Positions 1 to 10,294 of a DNA stretch of 64,000 bases are shown here, piece by piece. Numbering within the stretch: position 1 is the first letter of the stretch; every line of letters starts with the position of its first letter. The notes beneath the pieces are model-generated. The model did no database searches and was not told the DNA's origin. It saw nothing but the letters and a program-made list of their open reading frames with translations. The DNA lies in the NCBI GenBank assembly GCA_029953675.1, contig JAMWBK010000006.1:1488001-1552000 (forward strand), given 5' to 3'. The position numbers were made by a program, and so were the translations under genes. This DNA is from Rhodosorus marinus. Its lineage: Eukaryota; Rhodophyta; Stylonematophyceae; Stylonematales; Stylonemataceae.

Positions 1-470
1 TGTCGCAGCACGCAAAGCTGACGTACAACTATTTTAAACGGACGAACTCTTTTAAGCTTGCGGGCGAGTTTACTGGCCTGGTCATCCGGTCTTCGATCGT
101 TCGCAATGACACCTCACGAATGTCCTCCACACGTTCATCGCCAGTATGGACTGTAGTTAGCGTGGGAAGGACACGGCCATGTGTGTGCATAGTCAACTGC
201 AAGGGTTTCCTTCCTCCACGGGTTGGTCCACTATGATGAGGAGTTACGGACTGGATGTACAGTGTCTCAGTTCGTCTCAGACATACGTACACGTGACGAG
301 GACGACAGCATCTATCTACTATCTACTAGTCCTCTGCACTTGTGCTAAGCTTCTAAACAATCTCTTATTTCATTTAATTTGTACATGCTATTTGCTCTTC
401 AGCTTCTCCCATCTCGGCAACGATAAAATATAATAGTTTCTCCTTCAGGAATCAGTTGAACTTCGCCCCT
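1..470. other. Intergenic, no gene recognised
   Basis: Only short unconvincing open frames on both strands (under 90 codons), no recognisable motif. It lies downstream of the minus-strand bZIP gene, so part of it is probably that gene's 3' UTR and terminator. Confidence 0.5.
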
Positions 471-1972
471 TCAAGCGAGCACGACCGGTTCCTTCACTTG
501 CTCGATAGTAGCTACAGCAGTAGCGCCCGGGTTGTTGCTCGAACTCCCATGGCCCTTTGCTGATTGCGTGCAAGTACTACTCCCAGCAGCCTGATCCCTT
601 GCAACGTCACGTGCGACATCCTCAGTTATTTCTACTTCCTTGCTCTTGACATCGGAACTCGAGTCAGTGTCCACTGCCTCAAGTCGTCTTTCTTCCGAAC
701 GCACGTGCGCGGATACACTTGAAGCCGATGCTGTAGAAGATGAAGGCCCAGCACCTCCTCGGTCTTCCAGTTTTATGTTCTTCTTGTCGTTCATCTTGTC
801 GTTGGGAGGTAAATAAGGTTCATTCTTAATAACGGAGGCCGGATCCCACACATCCCCGGTCGGTAATTTCTCAGAGGAGTACGGGCTTCCCCAAGAGAGT
901 TCAACAGGTAGACGGTTAGGCGCGCTAGGATGCACATCCATGAACGGAAGGAACAAGCCAAAGAGAAGAACGAACATGAACATCACGCGCATATTGCCGC
1001 CTCCGGCGCCGGTATCTGCCACTGCCGGTCGCGGTGTGATCGGCGTGATCAAACCCTAAAATAGTCAATTAGAGTTGGAGAAGATGAGCCACCTATTTGA
1101 AGACCAGAATAGCAAACGACTGATTGAGAATTATTTCCCTCATCGTTTACCTGGAAGACCTCCGACAGGAAAACTGGCCCAATATCAAGGCCAGTACCCT
1201 TCTGAATCTCTTCCGGGTCGCTCTCCGATGGTAGTGTTGACGGCGCTGGAGATCCTCCAGACACGGATACTTGTTCCCTTAGTCCCGCGACCTCAGCACG
1301 AAGTTTCGCCAATTCATCCTTCAAGTCTCCGTTCTGCTTCTGAACTTCGTCCCTCACGTTCTCAGACTTCAGCAACGCAGCTTCAAGCTCTTTCGTGTAA
1401 ACACGACGACGGATACGAGAAATGTACGCAGTCTTCCGGTTCTTCTTAAGCCGTTCCTCATGCTTCGAGCTCTCGGTCTTCTGACGCTTGCCGTCGCTGC
1501 TCTGTTCCTCATTTACGCCCTCCTCAGCAGCACGCTTCCTATCGCGCTGCTGGGAAGATGCCGTCGCGGCCTGTTGGGCCTTCTTCTTCGCAGACTCAAT
1601 GGCATACCGCCCGCTGCTACTTCCTTTAGGTAGGGGTTGCGCAGCGTCATCGCCACTGTCATCCCATGAGTGCTCCGTCGCTGTCATGTTCTCAACCACG
1701 GGTGTCGACTCGACTGCAGCCGATACTTTCAGATTGGCCGCCTTGACAGCAGGCCGGGCTTCAGAAGAGGCAGCAGTTGTTGACGAAGGCAAGCTGTACG
1801 GGTTGTTCTCTTCAAAGCTGACTTTGAAAAGCTCATCAGGGAAAAGAAGCTCGTTGTCTTCGACGTTCATATAGGGGCCTTCTTCAATTGGCTCAAGGCT
1901 CGGGAAGCTATCCGAAAGTTCCTTCAAATCCACCTCCAAATCCCCCTGCTTCGAATAGTTCTCAAACATCAT
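471..1972 (-). CDS. bZIP transcription factor with a hydrophobic, probably membrane-spanning segment
   Basis: Two exons can be read: 1972-1151 and 1055-471, separated by an intron 1150-1056 with donor CAG|gtaaac and acceptor ttttag, phase 0, giving about 468 residues. The first half is acidic and Ser-rich. The basic region (about residues 174-192) contains the bZIP signature N-x7-R (NRKTAYISRIRRRVY), followed by a leucine-zipper coiled coil to about residue 237. Exon 2 begins with a Gly/Pro linker and then a hydrophobic run of about 18 residues (MRVMFMFVLLFGLFLPFM, about residues 296-313), followed by a roughly 150-residue polar, Ser/acidic tail. This order (bZIP, then one membrane span, then tail) is that of ER-tethered stress factors such as ATF6, CREB3 and plant bZIP17/28, released by regulated proteolysis; that role here is inference. 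Start uncertain: the first in-frame ATG is at 1972, the frame is open to 2032 and beyond, so an upstream exon is possible. Confidence 0.8.
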
Positions 1973-3950
1973 CTTGGCGTTTCCGTTTCCTCCTCGATTT
2001 TCAATAGAGCTTCCAAAGTCTACGCCCTCCACACGCGAAGGATTTCCCCCTCCTACGAGAGCAACACCTCAAAGCGCTGCCCCAGATATAGACAAGAATA
2101 CCACTACTGTCCTCCCGAGGTCGACTCGTTAGATGCGACAACACCCAACCGCTACCTATACACTTTCCGTATTTCTCAGGTAAAAAACCCTCAGAAAATT
2201 CAATAACAGCAAGACTCCAACCTCTCCCACTCATGGCCAGCCTTCTTTCCCAATAAGTAAGTACGTTCGAGGGGTGCTGTCGTTGAGGTGACCAACCACC
2301 CTCAATCAAGATATATTTTTAATGACTGAAGAAGTCACGTTTTTAGAAAACACGCCATCTAAAATATTCAAAATAAGCGAAATACAATGACTGACATTGC
2401 GATTGACTTCCCCGAAGTTAGCCTAATCGCTAAAACCCTTCAAGCTCGGATTGTCGGGGGACATTTCACGTATTCCCTGGGGTGTGGAGAAATCCGTTTC
2501 TGGACAAATATATTGTATTAGGGTAATTTATACGTGCGTATAGAAGTTGAACGGAGTGGCCAATGGGGGGTAGCGGGTGGCTCGGGAGTACCTGCGGAAG
2601 AAGAAAATCTGTGTTTTGAAGTTTTTAAGCGGGGAACCTCAAGAACGCTCTTTTTTCGGACACAGAAGCTGCTGGAAGCGTAAAATATTCATTTTAGATG
2701 TTTTCCGAAATTTTTTTTTTTGGCTTCTTGAGGGGTTCTTGTATCCTGAATTTTCCTCAAAAAAGGGGTCCAACAAAAAAGGAGGAAAGCTAGGAGAAAG
2801 GCTTCCAAATTATTCTGAAAACATGTGATAGGCTGAAGACTATTTTTTTATGTTTCGAGAAGCTTCAGTCGAAAAAGTCTCTAGAATAAAGCAGAACGTG
2901 AATCTTTGTTCGTGAGCCATGCGAAAAATTAAATAAATAAATTGACAGCGCCTTTTTTTGTTGGAAAACCCTGAAGAAAAGAAAGCTATCTTGATCGAAT
3001 AATTAATCAAAAGTTTAGTGCCGGATGTACTGAATTCACAAATTTATGATGCAAAAACAGAATTTCTTCATAAAAGGGACGCATTTTTTAAATTTTTTTG
3101 GACATGGGCTTTAGACATGAAAACTCAGCGATTCCTGCGGAATATCCAGGACAGCACCCTCTCTGTCGGGTCGCATTACCCGCTCCCAAGGATGCATGAG
3201 TTTGCACGGCCATCGGTAGTAGAATTGGACGAAAGATTCCGAAGACAAGCTGTCCCCCACACATTATGTGTTTTGGAACAAATTTTAAGTAGGAGTATTC
3301 ATTTTACGTCTCAAACGGTGGAGACGTCACAATTCACGAGCAGATATGACAACAGCACAAAGTCGTCAAAAGACTCCGGAAAATGACTGACGGCCCTTGC
3401 TGGCATAAAGTAAACTTACATTCGTCAAATATCTTCTCTCAAGGTAAAAGGATAGGAATTCAGAGCCTTAGTATTATGAATGTGAGAAATGTTAGAGGCT
3501 TGATTTGCTTTATCGGGACGTATAACTTCAAATGACCTGCCGGTTGGGTTTGGAATTGAGTGATGCTGGATTCTACTCAAAAAAATCTGGGATGCTGTCC
3601 GCGAGGTTTTTGACTTCAGAGCGTCCGTTTCATATATCTGATATTATCCCTACTTGAATGCACTTTTTGTGACTTTTTAGGGGCTGTCGACTTGCGCCGG
3701 CTGCCCCCGCTTACAAAGTCGACAGTAGTTTTGAAAAGACAGCACTGGGTGGGTGCCGACACTACGCCCCTTACAAGTTTTGCGGCAGGATCCGCACAAA
3801 ACAAGTGCGTTACGCAGAGCTGGTGTTTTCCCACAACTGAGTCGAGGCTGTCGATTTTGGCTGGGGCTTCTTTGAACAGACGGATTGTCTTGAATTGAGG
3901 TAGACAACTACGCTCCCCATTCCAATGAATGAATCTCACTCGTACCAGCA

Positions 3951-4417
3951 CTTGATCCGCCCCGATTGATGACTGCTGTTATAGCTGACCGACAGACCCT
4001 CTATGACGGCTTGGGAATGGATGTGTGTATGCATGATTGCAGCTGGGCGTCAACACTAGAATTGAATTGCTTTATAGAGACAACAAGTGCTTTTTCTCAG
4101 CATGCTGGAATTGATGCACCTTCTAATTTGTGGCTGACGTGGTCGGGGGAGATCGGCCTTTAGAAAGACGTAACGGCCAGGAGTAAGATTTAGTCACTTA
4201 CGGTAATAAGTCTTAACAATTGTGTCGCATTTACAACAGCGCGCAACAACAGACTCACGCAGCTGTACAGCCGCATAGACTGGCCAACAAAGTGAGCTAG
4301 TGTGTTTGACCTTGGCCTGTGTGCTTGCGTACTTTGGTACGGATCCAGTGCTTCCTATCACAATGATACTTCATCCGCTCCGAGTGTTGAGTGCTGCTAT
4401 AGCTCACCGACAAACCA
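3951..4417. repeat. Diverged direct repeat pair (about 48 bp, spacing about 418 bp)
   Basis: The segment 3951-3997 (cttgatccgccccgattgat... ending gaccgacagacc) reappears at 4369-4417 with about three-quarters identity (ending caccgacaaacc). Similarity seems to extend weakly on both sides. It is probably an old tandem duplication or two copies of an eroded element. Confidence 0.45.
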
Positions 4418-5578
4418 CCTCCACCGCGATCGTCCACGCGCCCCCATGCATCGGCCGATAATACTTACAAAGTTCTGCAATGTGTTTTCCTGCTCAGCTT
4501 GCCAGTAGGTGTGTTGGCTAAAACTGCCTGTGCACTTTCGTACGCTTTTGCAGTTTTCGCGAGTTTAGATCTGGGGCTGTCGTTTTGCCAGCTCATTGCT
4601 CTGTGCATGGGATACTGGAGACATCCAACTGCGAAGTGGACTGGGATATCTTCCGTTGAGACAGCGCGGTCTCCCGCGGCCAACTCATTGGCACGGGGGA
4701 TAAAATGCTTCGGTATTGTCCAGCAAACATTGCCCTAGTCCTGTCACTGCTCCCTTCTTCACACGTTAGATGATGTGTCCCTGGAATACCTTGCCCAGCG
4801 CTTATTCAAACATGGCAAAGATGGTAAGCGAACTATCAGCGTGTGGGTGCTCCTCGACGAACCCTGTTAGCACTTCCCAGACCAAAAAAAGACAGTTACA
4901 TAACTACTTCTAGACTCCCCTTCGCACAAAAATTTAGCTAATACAACACATCCCTCCTAAACTCCTAATACGCTTAATTATGACTTTCTTTATGACTTGT
5001 TACATCCAAACCATGACCCATAGCATTGTTTTTGGACCAAAAAAGCTGGCCAGAAGAATACAGCTCGACGTTAAAGGGCAGCGGACAAGAGGTGTCAAGG
5101 GTATTGACCTTAATGGCGGAAGGCAATACCACCAATAGTTGCCACATGGTGAACTACCTTGATGCCAATCAGAAAGGGGATTCTATCGTGCTGGATGTGG
5201 TTGAGGAGTCGTTTGAGCATGCTCATTTTCTTTTCGAAGAGATGCGATAGAATCTCTCTGCTCTTCATCGAACCTGCAAAAGCTGCAGCAGCCTCGTAGA
5301 ATCTCTTCCCTCCCCGAACAGATTCATCCAAATTCATGATTCTGCAAATCAAGAATCCATCAACAAGCAAAACTTGCACTCCCTTCACCTCCTCAAGATC
5401 CGTCAACACGCGTCAAGCTCCTGCTCGCAAACGTTGGCGGAGGAAAGATTCCTCACCTAGTCTTTCCGCGTCCATGCGATACCGATTTCTAAAAGCCCAC
5501 GAGAGGGGGGGTTTTAGTTTCCTACTTATTTTAGCTACCTCTGGCGCTACAATCTGCGGTCGGCACCGACATTAATCA

Positions 5579-6583
5579 TCACCATGCGTTCATGCAGAGC
5601 CTAAATACCCCGCGGAGCGCGAAAGAGCGGTGCTTTTGACACAACTAAGCACCATTAGAGCGCCATCGCGTCAGAGACTGCTCTGCGTGGAGGCGGTCAA
5701 CATGGCCGGGATCTTCTAGTAAAGACACCACGAACCACTGTCTAAAAGAACAAAGAACTCGATACTGAGCAGCACAAACCGATGAGACAGGGCCGAGTCG
5801 CGAAAGGTAGGATCAGTCATCGCCTCAAACTGAAGTCGCTCCTTCAGTTGCGGCGCTCGGCGAATTTCTTCATCTAAACTTGTCCTCCAAAACATTTCAG
5901 GAAGCGCAGCTCACCCACCCCCCCCACTTGGACTTATGATATATAGTTAATTTAAGTTGAATAATTCATTTTATGGATCATAAATTGATTTTCTACTCCC
6001 ACTTTTTGTCTTAGTTTTCATGCTCTCAGGCTTGTTGTCTGACTATACAATGATGAGGTTGTACTACTAGAAGTATGTGTGTTTTAGTGAACATGTGAAC
6101 GTTGACCTCCTACTGCAGTCCTTTGATTCCTGTCCGATCTCCATATTGCTTCCTTTGGCCCGTGCAAAACTTTGAGAAGCGGATGCAGAAGGAGTGCGAA
6201 GTATCTCTTCGCTTTCTCCCAGCTTGGATTTCTCCTCTAAGATCGTGTCGGAGATCGGGATCAAGATGTGCTGAAATATCGAACTCATCAACATCTTCTG
6301 GTACAGAATTTGTTTTCAAGTCTTCCTTTCCTGCTTCCTTTCTGGGAGCTGGTGAAACCGTTGTTTTTGCCCGGTTCGCATTGACTCTACCTCAAAAGTT
6401 TCAATCCTGTACGCAGTCGAATGTTCATCATCATCCATTTATTCAGAGCCTAAGCACCCCGTTTGTTCCACGAGTTTCTGCTCAAAACTCTTAGGGAAGC
6501 GGGTAGGTCTCATAGACTATGTATGGTATTGTGAATTTTAATTTAATAATTCATTATATCGATCGGGCGATGGTTTTTCTTCA
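5579..6583. repeat. Diverged direct repeat pair (about 420 and 160 bp blocks)
   Basis: Two blocks recur in the same order and orientation. Around 5579-5612 the text ends cagagcctaaataccccg and at 6427-6461 it ends cagagcctaagcaccccg. About 300 bases later, 5893-5998 (aaaacatttcaggaagcg ... aataattcatt) matches 6484-6583 (aaaactcttagggaagcg ... aataattcatt). The spacing differs between copies, so one has lost or gained sequence. No coding capacity is recognisable. Confidence 0.4.
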
Positions 6584-6977
6584 TAGAACGAGTGTACTTC
6601 AAATTTAGGCCTCTATTTTATAAACAAAAAACAACACAAACATAGGGCATGAATTAAAAATATATCTACGACATACGGCAATGACATAGTATTAAAAAAT
6701 GGCCCTATGGCCCTATGAAAATGGTTCAGAATCGAGGGGTATTCCTAGATCCTCTGGCCCTATGCCCCATTCCCACCTTATTAGTAATCTAAATACAGTA
6801 CTATAGAAAGAATGGTGCTACTAATCATTACTATATTGGTTTCCGGGAGGAGGAGCTGATAGGGCTTGGGGATTGGGGAGGGCGAAGGGGACATTGAAGA
6901 GGACTAAGGCAAGCGTGTGAACGCTCCTGTTTTGTTCGATTTAGTTTACTTGTAAACTAAACGCTATTATTTAAAGG

Positions 6978-7609
6978 ATGGGTGTGAAGTTCTGCGGTGA
7001 ATGGTACGTTTGATGGTTTGCTATCAACTGGAGTTCTTAATTTGTTTCCCCAACTTAAGGGACAGGGGTTCGGGATTTCTGTTATGTTCAACTCAATGTT
7101 GGGGAACTTTTTTTTCTGTGTTTGTTTCTTTCCTTGACTGACCGTTTCTGTTTTTTGCTTTCATCTGAGCAGCAGCAATATGCTGTACCCGATGGAGGAT
7201 AAGGCTTTGAGGAGAAGCACGAAGCAGCGGAGCTTGATATATTCTTGCCGAAGCTGTGGAAACAAGGAAGCGGTTACGGATTTGAGTGAGCCTGTTTATA
7301 GACATGTCATTGCTCATCAAGCAAGGTATGTGGTGACCTTGGAAAACTTTGAGGAGAGAATCGTGGGTGGATTAGGTCAAGTCTAAGCGATGAATATTTT
7401 CTGTTGATGATTCAAGTGAGGTAACTCAGGAGACTTATGACGTCACTGCTGATCCAACGCTGCCGAGAACTTACGAAACGGCCTGTAGGAACTGCGGTCA
7501 CAAAGAAGCTGTGTATTTTCAAGTACCTGTGGGCAAGAATGATGATATGCTTGTGCTCCACTTTGTCTGTGTCAACTGTCGCGAGAATTGGTTCTCCAGT
7601 GACGACTAG
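6978..7609 (+). CDS. RPB9: DNA-directed RNA polymerase II subunit RPB9
   Basis: Three exons, 6978-7003, 7173-7325 and 7417-7609, give 123 residues, the usual RPB9 length (about 120-125). Exon joins restore codons exactly (TG|C and AG|T). The N-terminal zinc ribbon uses C6 and C9 (VKFCGECSNMLYP) with a second CxxC in SCRSCGNKEA. The linker carries the RPB9-type DPTLPRT, followed by the TFIIS-like C-terminal ribbon with CRNCGHKEAVYFQ and CVNCRENW. The catalytic Asp-Glu hairpin of the Pol I/Pol III subunits A12/C11 is not present, which favours RPB9. RPB9 sits on the jaw/lobe of Pol II and affects start-site choice, elongation and fidelity. The gene is convergent with the DnaJ gene. A G-rich stretch at about 6840-6900 precedes it. 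Confidence 0.93.
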
Positions 7610-8383
7610 CTCGGTTAACGCGCCCAGCTTACATGAAGTTTCAGTTGAAGAACGCTCTGATCTAAATAAGGGGGCCCCGTACTGATCATTTCTCTAACTG
7701 CGTAACTTAGAAGAATGCATTTCATTAGTCAACACTTGCGGACATGCCGAGGAAGCAGTGTTCTAAACCTAAATGTAGGTTCAAGTACATACACCTTTCC
7801 CTGTCATATGAAATCAAAGACCCTTTACTACAGTCTGTTTACAGCAAGGCTTTGCAGAGTTCATCCGAACCAATTTTCCAGCAATGACCTACCCATAGAT
7901 GATCGATACTGCGACGAGAATCCTGAAGCTCAGCCGCGGTGAGAGCCACCGACGAGCTTCGCGAATTCTACTGAAGACATCGTTCGATTTCTACGCACCC
8001 TTTTGACGAACGTAGAACCTAGAAGCTCGCTCAGGCTATCTGCTGGTCTCGAAGCTTCACACACAACACCGTTCCGAAGTTCATCGTCGCTCAGAGCTGC
8101 GGATCGGAGTGACAGCAAAGCGCAGTGCACATGTTTTTCGTTTCCCTTCGTCGCAAACACTCATGGAACGGTTGCGGAAAGGCGGCAAGCAAATGGACTA
8201 CCTATCACAAAATGTTTGTTCTTTATTATCTCAGAAAGTAAGGAAAATCAAGAGGGAAAAAGGGGGTTAGAAAGGTCCTTGTCACTCTCTTTTTTCTTTG
8301 TTCGCTGTCTTTTCGAACGTTTCGATCACGATTATTTCAAAAGCTTATGCCTCTGGAGGTCTTCAGCACCCCGACTGGGTCAT
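7610..8383. other. Intergenic between convergent RPB9 and DnaJ genes
   Basis: This gap receives the 3' ends of two convergent genes. It contains one small coding-like frame (7744-7887, listed separately). Longer frames on the plus strand from 8003 run antisense into the DnaJ last exon and are probably spurious. T-rich runs near 8290-8330 could serve 3' end formation of either gene. Confidence 0.5.
7744..7887 (+). CDS. Possible small protein, 47 residues, unrecognised
   Basis: An ATG-to-stop frame of 48 codons begins MPRKQCSKPKCRFKYIHLS and has a basic start with two cysteines and a polar Leu/Ser-rich end. It is shorter than the usual cutoff and has no known relative that I can name. It could be one exon of a longer gene, because a candidate acceptor (ttttccag) sits just before its stop, or a chance frame. 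It is kept only because its composition looks more protein-like than the surrounding frames. Confidence 0.2.
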   Translation: MPRKQCSKPKCRFKYIHLSLSYEIKDPLLQSVYSKALQSSSEPIFQQ

Positions 8384-10294
8384 CTACTTTGCGGCCTTCT
8401 TTTTCCCAAACGGATTAAAGAAACCCTTTCCTTTGTCTTGAGAGTCTTCGTGCAGCTCCGCAAGCTTCAGGACAAGCTCCTTCTCCTTCGCAGTTATGTT
8501 GGTAGGGATCTTCACCTAAAAAAGTTTTGAAACAAATTGAGGAAGAAAGAAGGGTGGAAAATTAAGGCAAACTCCGTAGCACCTCTTCAACAGTTCTTGA
8601 ACGCCAAACGACTCAAAGCGCCGTAACAAGCTCGACAATTTCTTTGCCGTGTGGGTAGATGCAATTGCGCCAAAGGACTTCTCAACAAGTTTTTTTGCCA
8701 ACAGAATCTTACCTCAATCGTGACAATGTGGTCTCCCCTGGATGTCGGTTGCCCAAGTTTTGGAATACCCTTTGAGGAAATTCTAAGCTGTCTTCCGGGC
8801 TGCGTACCAGCAGGGACAGCCAACAGGACCTCCCCGTCGATGGTCATTACAGGCAACTTTTTTCCCAGAATAGCGTCCGTGTAGGAAACTGGCAAACTGG
8901 TATACACTGTTTGTCCCTCGCGTTTGAAGACAGAATCCTGCTTGACATTCAAAACAACGTACAAATCACCCGGAGGTCCAGATCGGAGTCCAGCATCTCC
9001 CTCGCCGCGAACTCTGAGCCGAGAGCCCGTGTCGACGCCAGCAGGGACGGTGATTACGACCTGTTTAGATTCCTGCACTCGGCCACGACCACCACAGTTA
9101 CCGCAGTACTCTTCAACGATTTCTCCGGTTCCGCGGCATTCAGGGCAGGTGGATTGCTGCTGGAAAGACCCTAGCGGCGTTCGTGCAACCTATATACGTA
9201 GCACAGAAATCATGCAAATTTAGGGCGTCACGTTGATAGGAGATTGCACTCTTTGGTTTGAAGTTGCGCATACCGTAACAACCACACCGTTCCCACTGCA
9301 AGTATTGCACGTTCTGGGTTTGACCCCAGGCTTCACACCAGTCCCAGAGCACGTATTGCATCCCTCTAAATGAGTAAAAGTAATTCTTTGCTCTCCTCCA
9401 AAAGCGGCCTTCTTAAAGTCAATGTCCACCGCAAGCCGCAGATCTTCACCTGCAGAAGGTCCGCTGCGACGACGGCGAGGTCCTCCCCCTGCAGCAGCCG
9501 CATTCCCGCCAAAGAACGTCTCGAAAATGTCCCCGATCCCACCAAAATCGCTGAAGTCTGAGAATCCTGGTTGTCCCGCACCTCCTACACATAGACGAGA
9601 TACCCGAGGTCAGGAAATCTTTTCCTCGTCTTGGATGGATGAACAGCGGAACTCGCAAACCGCGTTCCCAGTGTATAATCGCTGGTCCTACCTGATACCC
9701 CGGCTTCCCCAAACTGATCATACATTTTCCGTTTCTGGGGATCGGACAATACCTCGTATGCTCTTGTGCATTCCTGAAATTTTTCCTTTGCGCCGTCTGA
9801 CTGATTGACGTCTGGGTGGTACTGACGAGCCATTTTTCTGTACGCAGTCTTCAGCTCCTTTTCGCTGGCAGACCTTCCGACTCCGAGAACGTTATAGTAA
9901 TCCTGATCACATCGAAACCGGGCGATCTCAGTACTTCGCGACGTATTTCAAAACCCAGGCAAGCAGTCATCCAACTAGACGACGCGATTGACGCTAAAAC
10001 AACTCACAACGTCCATGCGGACTTCCCGTCGAACTCCATCCCGGCGGAACTTTGGCAACTGAGCTCGTGGCGCCTGTCCCACGGCTTTCCCATAAAAATC
10101 GCTCCGCTCACAGCACGTCGATCGGCCCTACGTCGTCCCCCCCCAAAGAAAAGCATCGACCAAACAATCAAAGGATGTCAGTCCCACGAGACATAAACCC
10201 CCCAAAAAAACTAATCTCCCCAGTTCGATGCAAATACACGTACCTTTAGGCCTCCTGAAAATCCACTCAACGGTACAAACCCAACCGCATCCAT
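8384..10294 (-). CDS. Plastid-targeted DnaJ/Hsp40 co-chaperone (type I)
   Basis: Six exons (10294-10244, 10127-10008, 9902-9692, 9584-9274, 9189-8713, 8515-8384) join in frame to 433 residues. Residues 1 to about 55 form a basic, hydroxylated presequence starting [12 protein letters not shown], a red-algal-type transit peptide. The J domain starts at DYYNVLG (residue 58) with the HPD motif at 86-88. A Gly/Phe-rich region ([15 protein letters not shown]) follows, then four CxxCxGxG zinc repeats ([32 protein letters not shown]), then the two client-binding C-terminal beta domains ([13 protein letters not shown] ... [13 protein letters not shown]). The spacer [10 protein letters not shown] between zinc repeats is typical of cyanobacterial/chloroplast DnaJ. 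It stimulates the Hsp70 ATPase in the stroma. The tail ends in Lys-rich GKKKAAK. Introns are 81-117 bases. Confidence 0.93.

Larger units (their letters stand above)
2033..6977. other. Long gene-poor, AT-rich region with diverged repeats
   Basis: No recognisable gene. Open frames are short, mostly overlapping on both strands, and match no family I know. The stretch holds T- and A-rich low-complexity DNA (2300-3000, 6540-6840) and at least two pairs of diverged direct repeats (3951-3997 with 4369-4417; 5579-5998 with 6427-6583), which suggest old mobile-element or duplicated debris. The last 150 bases before RPB9 are G-rich on the plus strand and are probably its promoter/5' UTR. Confidence 0.5.

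Noticed and set aside
8003-8530. 175-codon plus-strand frame
   Set aside because: It runs antisense into the last DnaJ exon, has no motif, and its right half is only the complement of coding sequence and a T-rich stretch.
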